Below, piece by piece: positions 24,947 to 36,400 of a stretch of DNA of 64,000 nt. Numbering within the stretch: the stretch's first letter is position 1; each line of letters opens with the position of its first letter. The notes below the pieces were generated by a model. The model saw only the letters and a program-made list of their open reading frames with translations. It ran no database searches and was not told the origin of the DNA. Origin of the DNA: Eudorina sp. 2006-703-Eu-15 (taxonomy: Eukaryota; Chlorophyta; Chlorophyceae; Chlamydomonadales; Volvocaceae); contig BDSI01000001.1 in the NCBI GenBank assembly GCA_003117195.1, positions 1,054,001 through 1,118,000 on the forward strand, given 5' to 3'. A program made the position numbers and the translations under genes.

Positions 24947-26528
24947 CGCATTTCCTCGACGGGACGCCGCGCGGGCACCTAGCGATTGAGAACGTGAAGC
25001 GGACGCAGTCTTTGCACGGCTCCTGGAATCTGCAGAGCCTTCGCCGCCAGTAAATCATAGGCGTTCACAGGCTGCTGCCGGTATTGGACCGTTGGCACTG
25101 CCCGGGACCCGAACTTATGCACACCTTGACACGCATGGTGCGGACGCCCAACCACTCACTCGCCCACCCACTCACTCGCTCGCCCGCAGGGAAGTCGTCT
25201 CGTCGCTGGTGTCGATCTCGTACTTTCTGGAGCTGCCGGACATCGACACGGTGAGAGCATCGCCCAGCGCCATCTTCGCGCACGCGAGCCTTTTATCTAT
25301 CTATCTACCTACCTATCTATCTTTCTATCTACTACCTACCTATCTATCGACCTACCTATCCATCTATCTATCCGGACGAATGAGCGGTGTGGCAGCCCGA
25401 GCGGAAGTACCCAACGACCCACGGGTCACTGCTGCGTTGCGGGTGGACCTGAAACCCCGAAGCGACGGACCGGGTGACCGCCGGAGAACAGACCCCCCTC
25501 CCCCCGGTGGTGGAGTCCCGCTGCCCTGCCCCAAAGCGTAGAGCATGTATCCGTGTATCGGCTCATCTGAAATCATCCGAATCACGGGGCCGTGCTCCCC
25601 GGCAGCGTCACCTGTGAAGGAGGCCCCGTGCCCTGGCCCTAGCAACGGTCCCACTGCGCTCGCTGACGTGTGATCCATTGCCCGCTACCGCAACCCCATT
25701 CCCCCCAAACACGCCCTTGGCCCCCAGCACCCCTACCTGTCAGCGATCGTGCTGCGACCGGGCCGATGGATGCCGCAGCCCCCGGACGTCTCCAGAGGTG
25801 AGCCTCTCATGGGTCCGTACATACGTCCGTTGGTTGTGGGCCTAAAAGCCCTCTGTGCACCGACATCAGGGAACACATCGTGGGGTGAGGCGCCCCCGGC
25901 GCCCCGCCTTCGGAGAAGGGAGCCCGGTGCAGGCAGGACACACGCAGGGGGCCCTAATGCATATTCCACTTCCACACTGTGTAGTGTGTGTACGCACAGC
26001 AGGCGCCCCATCCGCCCCCAGCGCTCGTGCCTGCTCGTGCTTCCCTCGCGTTCCCGCGTGTGCCTCCTCCGCCCCTCGCACGACACATAAAACCCCTCCC
26101 GCGTCCCTCCTGCTTGGCGGCCCTACCCTGCAGCGCCGACGGTGTCGGTCGTCGTGCTGTTCGCGCCGTCCGACCCGGCCGCCTACCTCGACTCGTGCCT
26201 CATGGACGGCCTGACGGACCTGCTGACCAGCTCCCTGGCGGCCGCGGCAGTGCTGGGCGCGCAGGAGCACACGACCCGTGGGTCGCCCCTGTGGCCCATC
26301 CTCGCGCGAATGAGGACCTCCGGAACCGAGTTGGGGTCCCTCGCGGACGCCTACTACGCGGACGCCTGGGCCGTGTCGAACGAGCGTGGCGTGGGCTCCA
26401 TGCAGCGCTCCTTCCAGCACGCCCCGCGCAAGCACGACGGCTGCCAGGTGGTCGAGGGCCAGTGCGATTACTACAGGCACAACCAGCTGTACATGAAGGG
26501 CGTTGCGCCCAGTGCTTTGGGGGCGTGA
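22208..26528 (+). CDS. GRDP-like (DUF1399) protein, copy 4, without the glycine tail
   Basis: Nine exons: 22208-22322, 22397-22517, 22763-22994, 23302-23393, 24006-24244, 24361-24682, 25190-25250, 25728-25797, 26134-26528. All phases agree, giving 548 residues. Conserved blocks: LLRLLHAVDCFPRG, PPLDVAFAW plus FAHRQDPLTY, MLHSWLRPQFLD, LVPTADIALVWHTHLG, GGHALYAAWLAAKRA, YFLELPDIDT, and VGSMQRSFQ...CDYY in exon 9. The other four copies run on into Gly/Cys repeats; here the frame ends at MKGVAPSALGA and a stop. Immediately downstream (26535-26620), another frame still encodes Gly- and Cys-rich residues, so the tail appears to have been cut off by a frame change. Introns 6 and 7 carry (TG)n and (CTAT)n microsatellites. 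Confidence 0.88.
23665..23752 (+). repeat. dispersed repeat R2 in intron 4 of GRDP copy 4
   Basis: The block ttgaaaaaagaaataaaccc, then gaacgaac, then cagtatacttacgtgg and ggtacctgc is shared with 38531-38602; the first half also occurs inverted at 52846-52890. It has no coding capacity and is probably part of a short interspersed or non-autonomous element. Confidence 0.65.
24906..24943 (+). repeat. (TG)n microsatellite
   Basis: About 19 uninterrupted TG units in intron 6 of GRDP copy 4. Confidence 0.95.
25291..25378 (+). repeat. imperfect (CTAT)n/(CTAC)n microsatellite
   Basis: Tetranucleotide array with CTAC, CTTT and CATC variants in intron 7 of GRDP copy 4. Confidence 0.9.
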
Positions 26529-27254
26529 GGTGAGGTGGTGGTAATGGGTTGTTGTTGTTGTGGTGGTGGTCAGGTGGTGGTGCAGCCCCCAACTGGCGGA
26601 TGCGGATGCGGGTGGCGCTTGACGCAGCGGCGGCATCGGCAGATGACTCCAACACACACCGGCATCGGGGGCGCAGCCCGGGCTGGGCGCTTCACGGCGG
26701 TGAGATCCCGTCCTGCCACTGCTCCTGGAAGAAAGGGACAGTGACAGGCGCGTGCGCGCGTCAGAGCTGTTGGTTGCTTTGGCTGGACCAGGCAGGGATG
26801 GCTGGGATATGACAACACACCAGCACCCGATGTGTTGTCATATCCCCGCTATCCCTGCCTGGGAGAGCCTGCCTTACCTTGGCTGGGAGGTCTGGAATTA
26901 TGCTTACGCTTATCAGGAGCTCAGTTGACGGTACGGCAACGATGACAGGCTGAACCCGTTCCGTACAGTACTTCGTCATGCACAAAGCTAAATGCGGCAC
27001 TTCCAAGAGCGTTGTTTTTCAAATGATGATGATTGTCCTGGTAGTCTTTTCCGAAAATGAATCGTAAAGTTTCTGGAACGCTGTTTAATGACTTCAAGGA
27101 CGCAGAGCGTGCGCGCTAAACGTGTTCAGGTCGGGGGGAGGGGGCGTACTGGGTCGCCCTGTTATGCACTGCGAAGAACCTGCGTATCCTGTGTCTCTGG
27201 CTACACTCTAAATTGTTCGCGAGCGTCGTCCGAACGAACCGCACCCGGTAACGA
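26529..27254. other. spacer between GRDP copy 4 and the convergent U-box/vWA/Hint gene
   Basis: It begins with GGT/TGT-rich sequence that looks like the remnant of the lost Gly/Cys tail of copy 4 and contains a long hairpin at 26788-26862. No gene supported. Confidence 0.6.
26788..26862. repeat. long hairpin (31-nt arms, 13-nt loop)
   Basis: The left arm ccaggcagggatggctggg continuing into atatgacaacac (26788-26818) pairs with the right arm at 26832-26862, with about 28 of 31 positions complementary. It lies 260 nt downstream of the copy 4 stop. It could be a fold-back element or a small-RNA precursor; the sequence alone does not decide. Confidence 0.85.
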
Positions 27255-30200
27255 CTAGTCTCCTCTTCTTTGCGTCTCCACCTCAATCATCTTGACATCG
27301 TCGCTGAGCACGGGGCTCTTTGCGATGGAGCCCAGGGCAGTATCAGTTACCTTACCTTCTGCAGTCATTGTAACCTGCACACCGCACCCGGTCCCTTTAT
27401 TCCGCAAAGCTCGCAGGAGCACACAGTCACGCACGCTTAGATCGACCGGTCTCCCCTTCCTTCCGGCGCGTCTCGGGGCCCTATATCGCTATATATTAGT
27501 ATATACACTGGTGGCGGCGGCGTATGGGCTCAAATGTGTCGCATCGTCTGTGGCCCCTCAAGTCACGCCAAGGTTACGGTACATGCCCGGCGTGTTATTA
27601 TTGTTGGTCATACTTCCTCAACCCACGCACAGATGCGACCACTTGCTCAGGCCACACGCCCCACCTCATTCCCGGGTCGCATCGCGGGTGCCGTCGCAGG
27701 CCGTGCTCCCACCGCCGAGCCTGCCCCGTTGTCGTACCACCTGGTGACGGCACCCGTGCCCGGGTCGCGCGTGCAGCGCAGGTCCGCAAACACCGGCCGG
27801 CCGACCTCCCACCCCCGCTGCCTCGCGAGGTCCCGCAACACAGCCTGCATGCCGAAAAACCCGTGCCCCACCACCTCCCCCTCCAACCCGTGTGCCAGCG
27901 TCACGCACCGCACCCCCTCCACCTCCACCACATGCCCGCGCGTCAGCACCAAGTTGTACAGCACCGGTACGGACATCTCCGCCGTACTGCCCCCCTGCAG
28001 GTTGGCGGGGAACCGCCAGGCGCCGTCCACAAACACGGGGTGCCACGGCGTGATACACAGCGTGCCGCACCCCTCCCCGCCCGCCGCGTCCGTACTCGCA
28101 CCTTCGCCATCCCCGCCCACCAGCAGCGTCATGGGAATCTGCCGTACAGATGCGCCGAAACCACTCGTCACGAGCGCACGCACGGCGGCAGCACCCTCGG
28201 GTGTCCACACTGCCTCGCCCGGGGCAACGTCCCGGATCTTCTTGCTCGTCCCGTCGGCCATTCGTACCCGGCATTCGGCGTGGAAGCATCCCCCGGCGGC
28301 GTTGTGGAACACAGCCATGCTGATCGGCGCCCCCGCCGACGTCCCCGCTGACGTCAGCAGTCCCAAGCGGTTGACCAAAGACTGGCACGAGGGCTGCGGA
28401 GGGTCCAGCCTGCAAAACGCCTCCTCGGCGGCCGCCTGGACGTCAGCGAACTGCTCGCCGCCGTAGATGGCGAGGCCCGGGTCCTTGAAGTTCATTCGGT
28501 GCTGCAGCTGCTGACTGCGCAGGTAGGCGCGCAGGTAGTGCTCGCCCCAGCGGCCCCAGAAGCGCGGCGCCATGGCCACCTGCGTCATGACAATAAATTC
28601 ACGTAACAGGGGACCCCGGGGGTCATCGGTGACAGGGTTGAGTGAGGGTTAGGGTGTGATCATGTGGTTCGAAAAAAGATTTTATATTGGTTGCGATGGG
28701 CTGGATTCATGTTGGTAGAATGCTAGGCCGCACCATTGGTGTCGACATACACCCTTCGGATGGCCCCCACACGACCCCAATTAGGATGCCGTACATGACA
28801 GGTCATGTCGTACCCTGAACAACGACCCCGTACGTCGGAAAACCACGCCCGCGCCGCCATCCAGGCACTCAGCGCCAGTTAAGAGTACGACGACTTAGTG
28901 CGGCCCGGTAGTGCAACTCTCAACGGTGTCCAAGAAACAAGTTCTCCGCTCGCGTGCTGCCAGCCATACATTCGTACGTTCGTACCTGCCCCTCGTTCTC
29001 CGCTTCGGGCACGACATCGCGCAGCAGGCCCGCCACCCGTGAACCGTCAGCCGCCCGAGCTGTCGCTCCTTCCTGAGCGTCGCCGCCGTCGCCACCAGCC
29101 GCCACCTTGGCTTTACCAAAGATGTTACAGTGACACCCGCGGGTCATCGGTGACAGCCGTAGTCTCCTCACCGCACCCTGCAAAAACGAAACCGCGCCAC
29201 CTTGGCGCACCGGACAGCCTCCACAAGTGCACTGAAGCACATCCCGGCCCCCCTTGGCTTTGACGCCCTCGGCCCACGCGCTCAGTGGCGCCACCGCCGC
29301 ACGCCATCGCCCGGCTTCGCATTCGACGATCGCTGCGGCAATGGCCAGCATACTCCCGGGCGAGCTGGAAGGCGGGGATCTCGACGGCGACGGCAGCGGC
29401 ACCGCCATCGGCACCGCCGCCCTCGGACTCGGCCTCGACACGCGCAGGTGCTTTGGAGCCGGCGGCCGTTACGACGGGCACTTCAACGCCATTGACGGCC
29501 AACTTAACGCCGGCGACGGCCGTTCGGCGACCCGTTTCGCCCATGTCGTTCAGGTGCACGATGAAATCGCGTGGCTGGCCGAAGGCCAGCGGCCCCGTGT
29601 AGTGGGTGCGCGGCTGGTCGAGCGGCCTGTCGACCGAGACGGTGACGGTGACGTCCTGGACGGCGGTGGCGAGCGTAGTGGCGAGTAGTTGATGAACACC
29701 GTGCCGACCATGTTGCAGTCGGGGATGAACCCAAAGATGCCGTGCCCCCAGTCGGCCATCTCGGCCAGCAGGGCGGAGTCGAGCTGGTAGCCGAAGCCGA
29801 AGGCGTGGAGGACTCATGGCCCGGCCGGGCCATCGGCATCTTGCGCAGCGTGGGCAGCAGGCCCTGGGGCGGGTTGTCCGTGGGTTGGCCGTCCGTGAGG
29901 AGGATCGCCACGCAGCGGCGGCCGCAGGCCGCCGAGCTGCCACCGGTGGCATTGCTAATAACCTCCGCGGCCTTGCGAACACCTGCATAGATGTTCGTCG
30001 TCGCGTCGGGCTCGATGCCGTGCAGCGCATCCTCCACCGCCGTACGACCGTCATCGTCCATGCGGGTCGGCATCAGCGGCACCCGGGCGGCCGTACTGAA
30101 GGTCACGATGGCCAGCGTGTCGTAGGGTTTGAGTACGGCAGCCACGGTCCGCACGGCATGTTTAACCAGGTCAAGTCGGGAGAAGCCGACGCCCCCCTCG

Positions 30201-31714
30201 GCCGCCTCGCCGCTGCCGTCCGCCGCGGCATATCCCATGGATCCGGAGGCGTCGATGATGACAGTCATATCGACGGGGCTGTCGATCGCCGCGCTCGGGA
30301 GGGGCTACCTGGACCCACAGGGTGCTTCGGTCGCATGGGAGTACGGCCGTGGACTTGAGTTCGATTGGCGCGGAGGGCTGCTGCTGGGCCGGGGGTGGAG
30401 GTGCAACAGGAGGACGGCTGCCGTGGCAATGGTGGTTGCAATTGTGAAGATGACACAGCAGGGCGCCGGCAGCAGCAGCATCGCCGGCGGCAGCAGCAGC
30501 AGCAGCAACGGCGGGAAGACCGCCCGGTTCGCGGAAAGGAGGAGGAGGAGGAGGCGGAGCAGGGAGAGGAGTAGGCAGAGATGGATGGTGAAGAGGCGGG
30601 CAGCGCGAGGGTGGGGTTTGCGCCCTGGAAGCGTCCCGGCCAGGGCTAGTGGGAGGAGTCGGGCTGCTGCGTGGTGGCTGGGTTGGCGGCAGAGAGGCTT
30701 CCCACCGAGCGATGAGGGCCTTGATGGCGAGGTTGGGTCGCAGGTCCCGGCTGGTCATCCGCTCCCGGGTGACTGGTGAGGTGGTATTGCCCTGAGGCAC
30801 GGCGGCAGATAGATAGGGAAAGCCGGGACGCCGAAGTACGTATCAATATATGCCGCCAGCAGGCGGGTAGGCCCAGTTAGGCACAGGTAAGGACCTCTGC
30901 ACAATCAAATAAAGCAAGACGAGTGACAACGTCACGGCGCAGATAGGCCCAGTCAGGGACCTCCAAACACACCGGGACACACAAGCTGCCGTGCGGAGCA
31001 GGAACGCGCATGCTGCAGGACGCAGAAGCCGCTGTAAGCCTGAGCATTAGGGCCGGCGTATTTGATCTTTCCCTTTACGTAGTACGGCGTTACGGCGTCC
31101 GCCGCCCGGCTGTAGCGGTTGGGGTCTCGGATCCCGTTAACCCGAAACGCAACTAACAGGAAGGAAGCCTGCCCGGTGCCCGCACGGAGTCCGGTCCAGC
31201 ACATACAGGCGGGTGACCCTTAGCTAGCTAGGAGCGGATTGATAGGGCCGGCAACCGATATCGGCGGCGGACCTATCGATGCCAAACGGACAACGAAGGA
31301 CTAACTAACAACGGACAGCACCACATCCACAGTCAGGGCGCAATAAAGGGCGTCCTAGGCGTCCCCGCTCATGGGCAGGATGTGGATGCAAGGTACCATC
31401 CAGGGATCCAGTTGGTCTGCTCCTTCGCTCGCTAGCTAATCTATTGATAGGCAAAGTCGCTGCAGGGCGACCGTCGTCTTGGATGGCGCCTCGGCATACG
31501 GCATCAGTAACATATGTTTATATAGGCAGATAACTATGGATCCGCCGGCACGGTGCGCACGAGGTACCCCTGCCTACCTCCCTCAGCCAGGCGGTGATGG
31601 CGGCCCGCTCGTAGGTCTGGCCGTATGACCGGGTCCTATGACCGGGTCCTTCATCACCTCCAGTGTGATGGGGCACAGACACTCAGGCGGGGGAGCGGAT
31701 CCAGCAGCGTCCAT
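27255..31714 (-). pseudogene. U-box / vWA / Vwaint / Hint (Vint) protein gene with frame breaks, probable pseudogene
   Basis: Read on the minus strand: exon 1 31578-31714 (ATG at 31714, MDAAGSAPPPECLCPITLEV, first half of a U-box); exon 2 28986-30791 (second U-box half TSRDLRPNLAIKALIARW, Pro-rich linker, vWA domain with MIDAS motif DASGSMG and LLTDGQPTD, then the Vwaint region ending EAENEGQ); exon 3 27741-28579 (APRFWGRWGEHYL, NFKDPGLAIYGG, then the Hint domain: GGCFHAECRVRMADGTSKKI with the candidate nucleophile Cys, TPWHPVFVDG, VVGHGFFG); exon 4 27255-27480 (ends SDDVKMIEVETQ; phase fits). Such proteins are presumed ubiquitin ligases of unknown target. Frame is lost at about 31625 (+5), 30290 (-2), 29810, 29688 (-1) and 29350, and repeat R1 is inserted at 29119-29205. 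The neighbouring GRDP genes are intact, which argues against poor sequence. Confidence 0.8.
29119..29205 (-). repeat. R1 repeat inserted in the Vwaint region of the U-box/vWA/Hint gene
   Basis: The reverse complement matches 35130-35215, including the ggtttcgttttt-like start, gaggag, and cggctgtcaccgatgacccg core. It interrupts the coding frame between AEGVKAKGGRD and LLRDVVPEAENEGQ, a stretch that should be continuous in the family, yet leaves the local frame open. Confidence 0.7.
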
Positions 31715-33419
31715 CCTTGCAGCCGGCGGGCCGTCAGTTGCTTCAGTTGCTTTCTGTTGCTTCGTTGTTTGTTGAGCGCGTGTTGCAAGCGTTCCACGCA
31801 GGAGTGACGCCCCCAGTAAAATCCTACCTGCGAGAAAAACCGAAGCAAGGCGTACATCATCAGGGCAATTCAGTAAGAATCTATAAGAGTCTTATCAATA
31901 TATATGATCTTATAAATTATATTACACTTAGGTCACGCGTGCGCCTCATCTGCTGGGCCGCCTCGGCTCGCTCGGCTTCTTTTCAAAGACTCGGTTGCAG
32001 CACCCGTATCACAACATTGCAAAACGTGTACTTAATTTCAATTAAGACTTACACCTCGGTTATCATTCTGCAGGCTGGACAAAGCTGGGCGCTTCCTTGT
32101 TGCAAGGCAGTGACATGTACACCCGTTTAACCCGCGACCTGCTCACCACCTGCTAAATTTGCAGCACGCAGCCGTTGACCGCTTTGTGTATTTCAAGGTT
32201 TACTTAGTCCCTGTATGGGCGGCCTCAGCGGTATCCCGATACAACAGCAGCCGATGTTCGAACAAATGTGGGTGCGGCGGCCGTTATGTTGCAGCCGCAT
32301 GCTACAGTTTTTATACCCCGTTATGCGCACCGTAAGCTGATGCAATTCAGGCTTTGTTGTTGGGCACTTGAGTCTAACAGGGCGCGGAGGGGCAGACACC
32401 ATGTCCCTAGAGGACAACGGGTCTGCCGTTGCTGTCGCTCTGAAGTCCAGATTGAAGATGAGAAGCATGTTCTACTCGGCTGCCCGGCTGATGATGCAAT
32501 ACGCGCGGAGGAAGAGTTTCATCGCTCTAACACTATGAGGGAGGCGATGGCCTGGGATCCGGCTGCGCATGTGGGCTCACCGTAATTCAATCGTGCCCTT
32601 TGGGCGCTAGTCTCGTTGACTCCTGTTAATGCGGTATTTGCAAACCAGTGCTTTTGGGCGTTTTTTTGTTTGCCCTTGGGCCTCCGGCTCGTATGGGTAT
32701 GTGCAGGTATGGGGTTACGCATCCCCCAACCATGTAACACACACACACACACACACATATATCGATACGTTGGCCGCGAAGTCGACGTTCGGGTGATGTG
32801 GCTACATTGGGTCTTGGGTCTTGGGGCTGTAGGTAACAAAGCCTGACCATATATAGCTCCCGGCAGCCGGCCCTACCTCACCCGGCTCGTCAGCGGCTCG
32901 TAGATCACCGGGAGATGTGCTAAACGCCAACTGTAGATGATAAAGCATTAACGGCTGGTGTTCTTGCAAAGACGGCCTGTTGCGTCCTGTTGCATCATTG
33001 AGCATTGAAATGCACGCACACATCAACTAACGGCCTCATGGCCTGAGTCACACCTGACAATCACACATGCACCAGCTCCTTGATAGAATGCGAACACTAA
33101 ACATTTAAACCTTAATTTTCTTTGTAGCATTCGTTGGCTGGAGTCAAGACCGCTGAGTACGACCCACGCGGAGCCCGCCCTTTCCGGTACGTCAACCTCC
33201 TCCAACCTCCGGTTGCGGGCATCGGCGTCGATCAAACGGTCGCAAGTAATTGCTCATTACTTCTGCGGTACTGAGGTCCGTCAAGGCAGGTTCGCAAGAA
33301 GTGCGCTTTCTGGGGTTTTGCGCTGCCATCGAGTGGGATTATGTTGGCCCGCCGCGAATCCCTTGACCCTGTGACAGTTCTGAACTGGTTGACTTAGCAT
33401 TATTAATAAGTAAGTAAAG
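31715..33419. other. spacer: upstream region of the U-box/vWA/Hint gene and of GRDP copy 5
   Basis: Divergent genes on either side. It contains a LINE family A remnant (32290-32760). The remainder shows no gene; ORFs near 33023-33235 have no recognisable domain. Confidence 0.5.
32290..32760 (+). mobile_element. 5'-truncated LINE 3' end, family A, with (AC)n tail
   Basis: It encodes the same C-terminal zinc-knuckle region as the copy at 6675 (CRCCRSEVQIEDEKH, LLGCPADDAIR), here with a frame disruption after about 32570. The shared 3' UTR follows, then catgtaac and about 10 AC units. Same strand as the other two remnants. Confidence 0.75.
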
Positions 33420-36400
33420 ATGACAGTAGACATCTCTGATGGCAGTAGACCGATGAGGACCAACTGGCCACCTGAGAAGTGCGTGGAGCTTTTGCGCCTG
33501 TTGCACGCTGTAGACTGCTTTCCACGAGGTAAATAGTTTAAAATATAAGGAAAATTTTGTTAAGCACTTTTTTCCGATCGCTGCAGCTTTCCTTTGACTT
33601 TGCCCAATAGGCGGTCTCTACTACAGCTTCTACGCGCTTGCTGCCGCCATACGTTATCAGCGGACATGGACAGAAATAATGAAAAGCGGAGAAACAATTA
33701 CTCCGCCCCTGGATGTCGCTTTCGCATGGTATGTCGGCAGCGGCTGTTGAACCCTTGAACTTTCATCGTGCTGCCGTGCACACTATTGTGCCAAGCCCTG
33801 CCAAACCCATGTCCGCCAGTGGCTCATCCGATAAGCTACCCGTCGGGATTTAGGTCTATGTCCTGTATCCAAAGGTTGCGGCAAGACTCCACTGGGAAGA
33901 GCCAACTGATCGGGGCCGTACGCTCCAACTGGAATAACCTCTTTGGCCCGCACGATTCCGTCTTGGTGCGCGATCCTGGCGCGCGGCGGCTGCAGTCTTC
34001 CACATGCACGGCCCAATGACGACCAAATAATCGTGTTGATGACTGAACGTTACAGCGGACCCCAAAGGGATCAACGGTGTTTACCAGCAGGCGCCATCGC
34101 CAAGGCAGCAAGACACCTCCACACCTCAACGCCGCAAACAAAAAACACACCGGGCCATGACCCCACCCAGACAGACACCGAAGCAAGCAGAGGCGCACAG
34201 CGGGGCAACACTACCAAAGGGATAGGCACAGCAGAGGGCAGAATCCCCAGAAGTGGATAAAGCCAAGCACAGGGGTGTTGATGTTGGCTTGCTTTTCCCC
34301 CCTGAAACTCCTTTATGGTATGGCATCACCGCAGGTTCGTGCACCGTCAGGATCCCGGCGGCTACAGCCGTGACCTGGAGGAGGTGGGAGTCACCCGGGG
34401 GGTCCACCCGCCAGCCGACCGGGCGTTCAAGTTCGGGCCGCGCTACGCGGATCGAGTGGCGTGGGCGGTGGCAGCAGCAGACAGCAGCAGCGCTTGGCCA
34501 CCGCCAGCCCCCGGATCAGGCGCCATCCCTCTGGATGCCTACGAGCCGGGGCTGGCAGCCGACCTGGTGAGCTATGAATGACCGGGGCTGTTGTGACGCG
34601 CCTAGACGAAAAGCGCTTGCATGTGATGTCTGCCAAATCACGAATCTCACCAGGACCATCACATGGGCTCCAGTGGTGTCGGGGGGTAAGGATTGGTGGT
34701 GTCGGGGGAGGGGGCAGGTAAAGTGTTAAGAAAACCAGGACCCGGAAATGAACCCGGGCACGCATACCCATGGGCCGTTGTGTCTTTGTTTGCGGCGTTG
34801 AGGTGTGGAGGTGTCTTGCAGCCTTGGCGGTGGCGCCTGCTGGGGCTTGCCCTGGTATACATCGTTGATCCCTTTGGGGTCCGCTGTAACGTTCATTCAT
34901 TTATTTATTCATTCATTCATTCACTCATTCATTCATTCATACCCAGCGGGTGAATCGTGAATGGGAGTTGATAAGGGATGGCAACCAATGAATGGTTCAT
35001 GGTGGATGGAAATGGTGAACAGGTAATGAACTCGGGGACTGCTGGGCGACGGGAGATTGAGCTGATGCCACGGGTGGCAATCGCGACCCGCCGTGAGGGA
35101 GAAATCCGCCCGCAGAGTACGGGCATTCAATGGCGGCATGGTTTCGTTTTCGCGGTGTGTGATGAGGAGGCTTCGGCTGTCACCGATGACCCGCGGGGTC
35201 CGCTGTAACACCATTAGTAATGATCCCTAGTGTACAGCAAAGCACGCCCCTGCGGACCTGAGGGACCTGGACGACCTGGACGAGCACCGACTGATCCCCT
35301 TTCGACGAGGTGCCCGCCCGTCCTGCCGTGAGAGAGAGAGAGAGGGGGGTGTTTGGTTGCGGGTGCGTGCGGTGCATTACCGCGTGTATGTGTCGACCCC
35401 CCCGGGATCCGCCCACAGGCTGCCGCCATGGGGCGCTTCTCGCGCATGCTCCACTCGTGGCTGCGGCCGCACTTCCTGGACGTGGACTTCCTCACACAGG
35501 CGCAGGAGAGGTAAGTACGACTGTACGGTAGCGTGCATGTGGCAGGACGGCTGCGCGCACATGTACAAAGGACTCAAGCAGGTCATGGGTGGCAGTATCC
35601 CCAAAGTTGGTTCTGACTGCGCGGCGGCCCCGGGTGTGGCACCGTGTTCCGGTATTGGGGAAGGGGGCCTCACATGGCCGCCAACATTACAACTTGACAA
35701 TGTGGTGGAGGTCCTGGGCTCCTGGCCTTGCGGGAAACGAGCGCCGGCAAGCGGGGCCAGACCTCCATCGACGGACACATGGAGGGTGACTGGGTCGACC
35801 GGGTTTCTTCGCGGAGGCGGATACACGGGGACAGATCATGGATGGCAGCTTGTAGGGAATCAAGCACTGACGAACGGACCGCGCATGGGCACCTCGGCGA
35901 GTCTTGGGACCGAACGTGTACGGCGCCCGCCCGCCGCAGGTACGCGCGTTTCCTGGAGCTGCACGCGGACCATCCGGAGCTGACCCTGGTGCCTACCGCC
36001 GACATCGCCCTGGTGTGGCACACCCACCTGGGGATGAGCGGGGACTACGCGGAGGCGTGCCGGAAGCTGTTTGGCGGGCTGTCTCAGCCGTGGGCCCCCG
36101 ACTACTTGCACCTGGCGGATCCGGGCAAGCTGGCGGCAGCATACAGCGAGACCACCAAACTGTACCAGCAAAAGTACGGTGAGTACGGATAAATCTGATC
36201 GGACTGACCCGATCGTGTGACCTCAACCCGATCGTGTGGCCTCCGCCGCACCGGCCCGGGAGGACTGACCGCGGGGAAGGGTTCCGCAGGGCCGACGAGC
36301 ACCGGCGAACGCCACCGGCCCGCCGGCGCAACAGGATGCCGCTGAGGATAAGTCGGGTGTGAGTCTTCCTGGTGAAGGTGTGAAGCATCCATTTAAGCTT

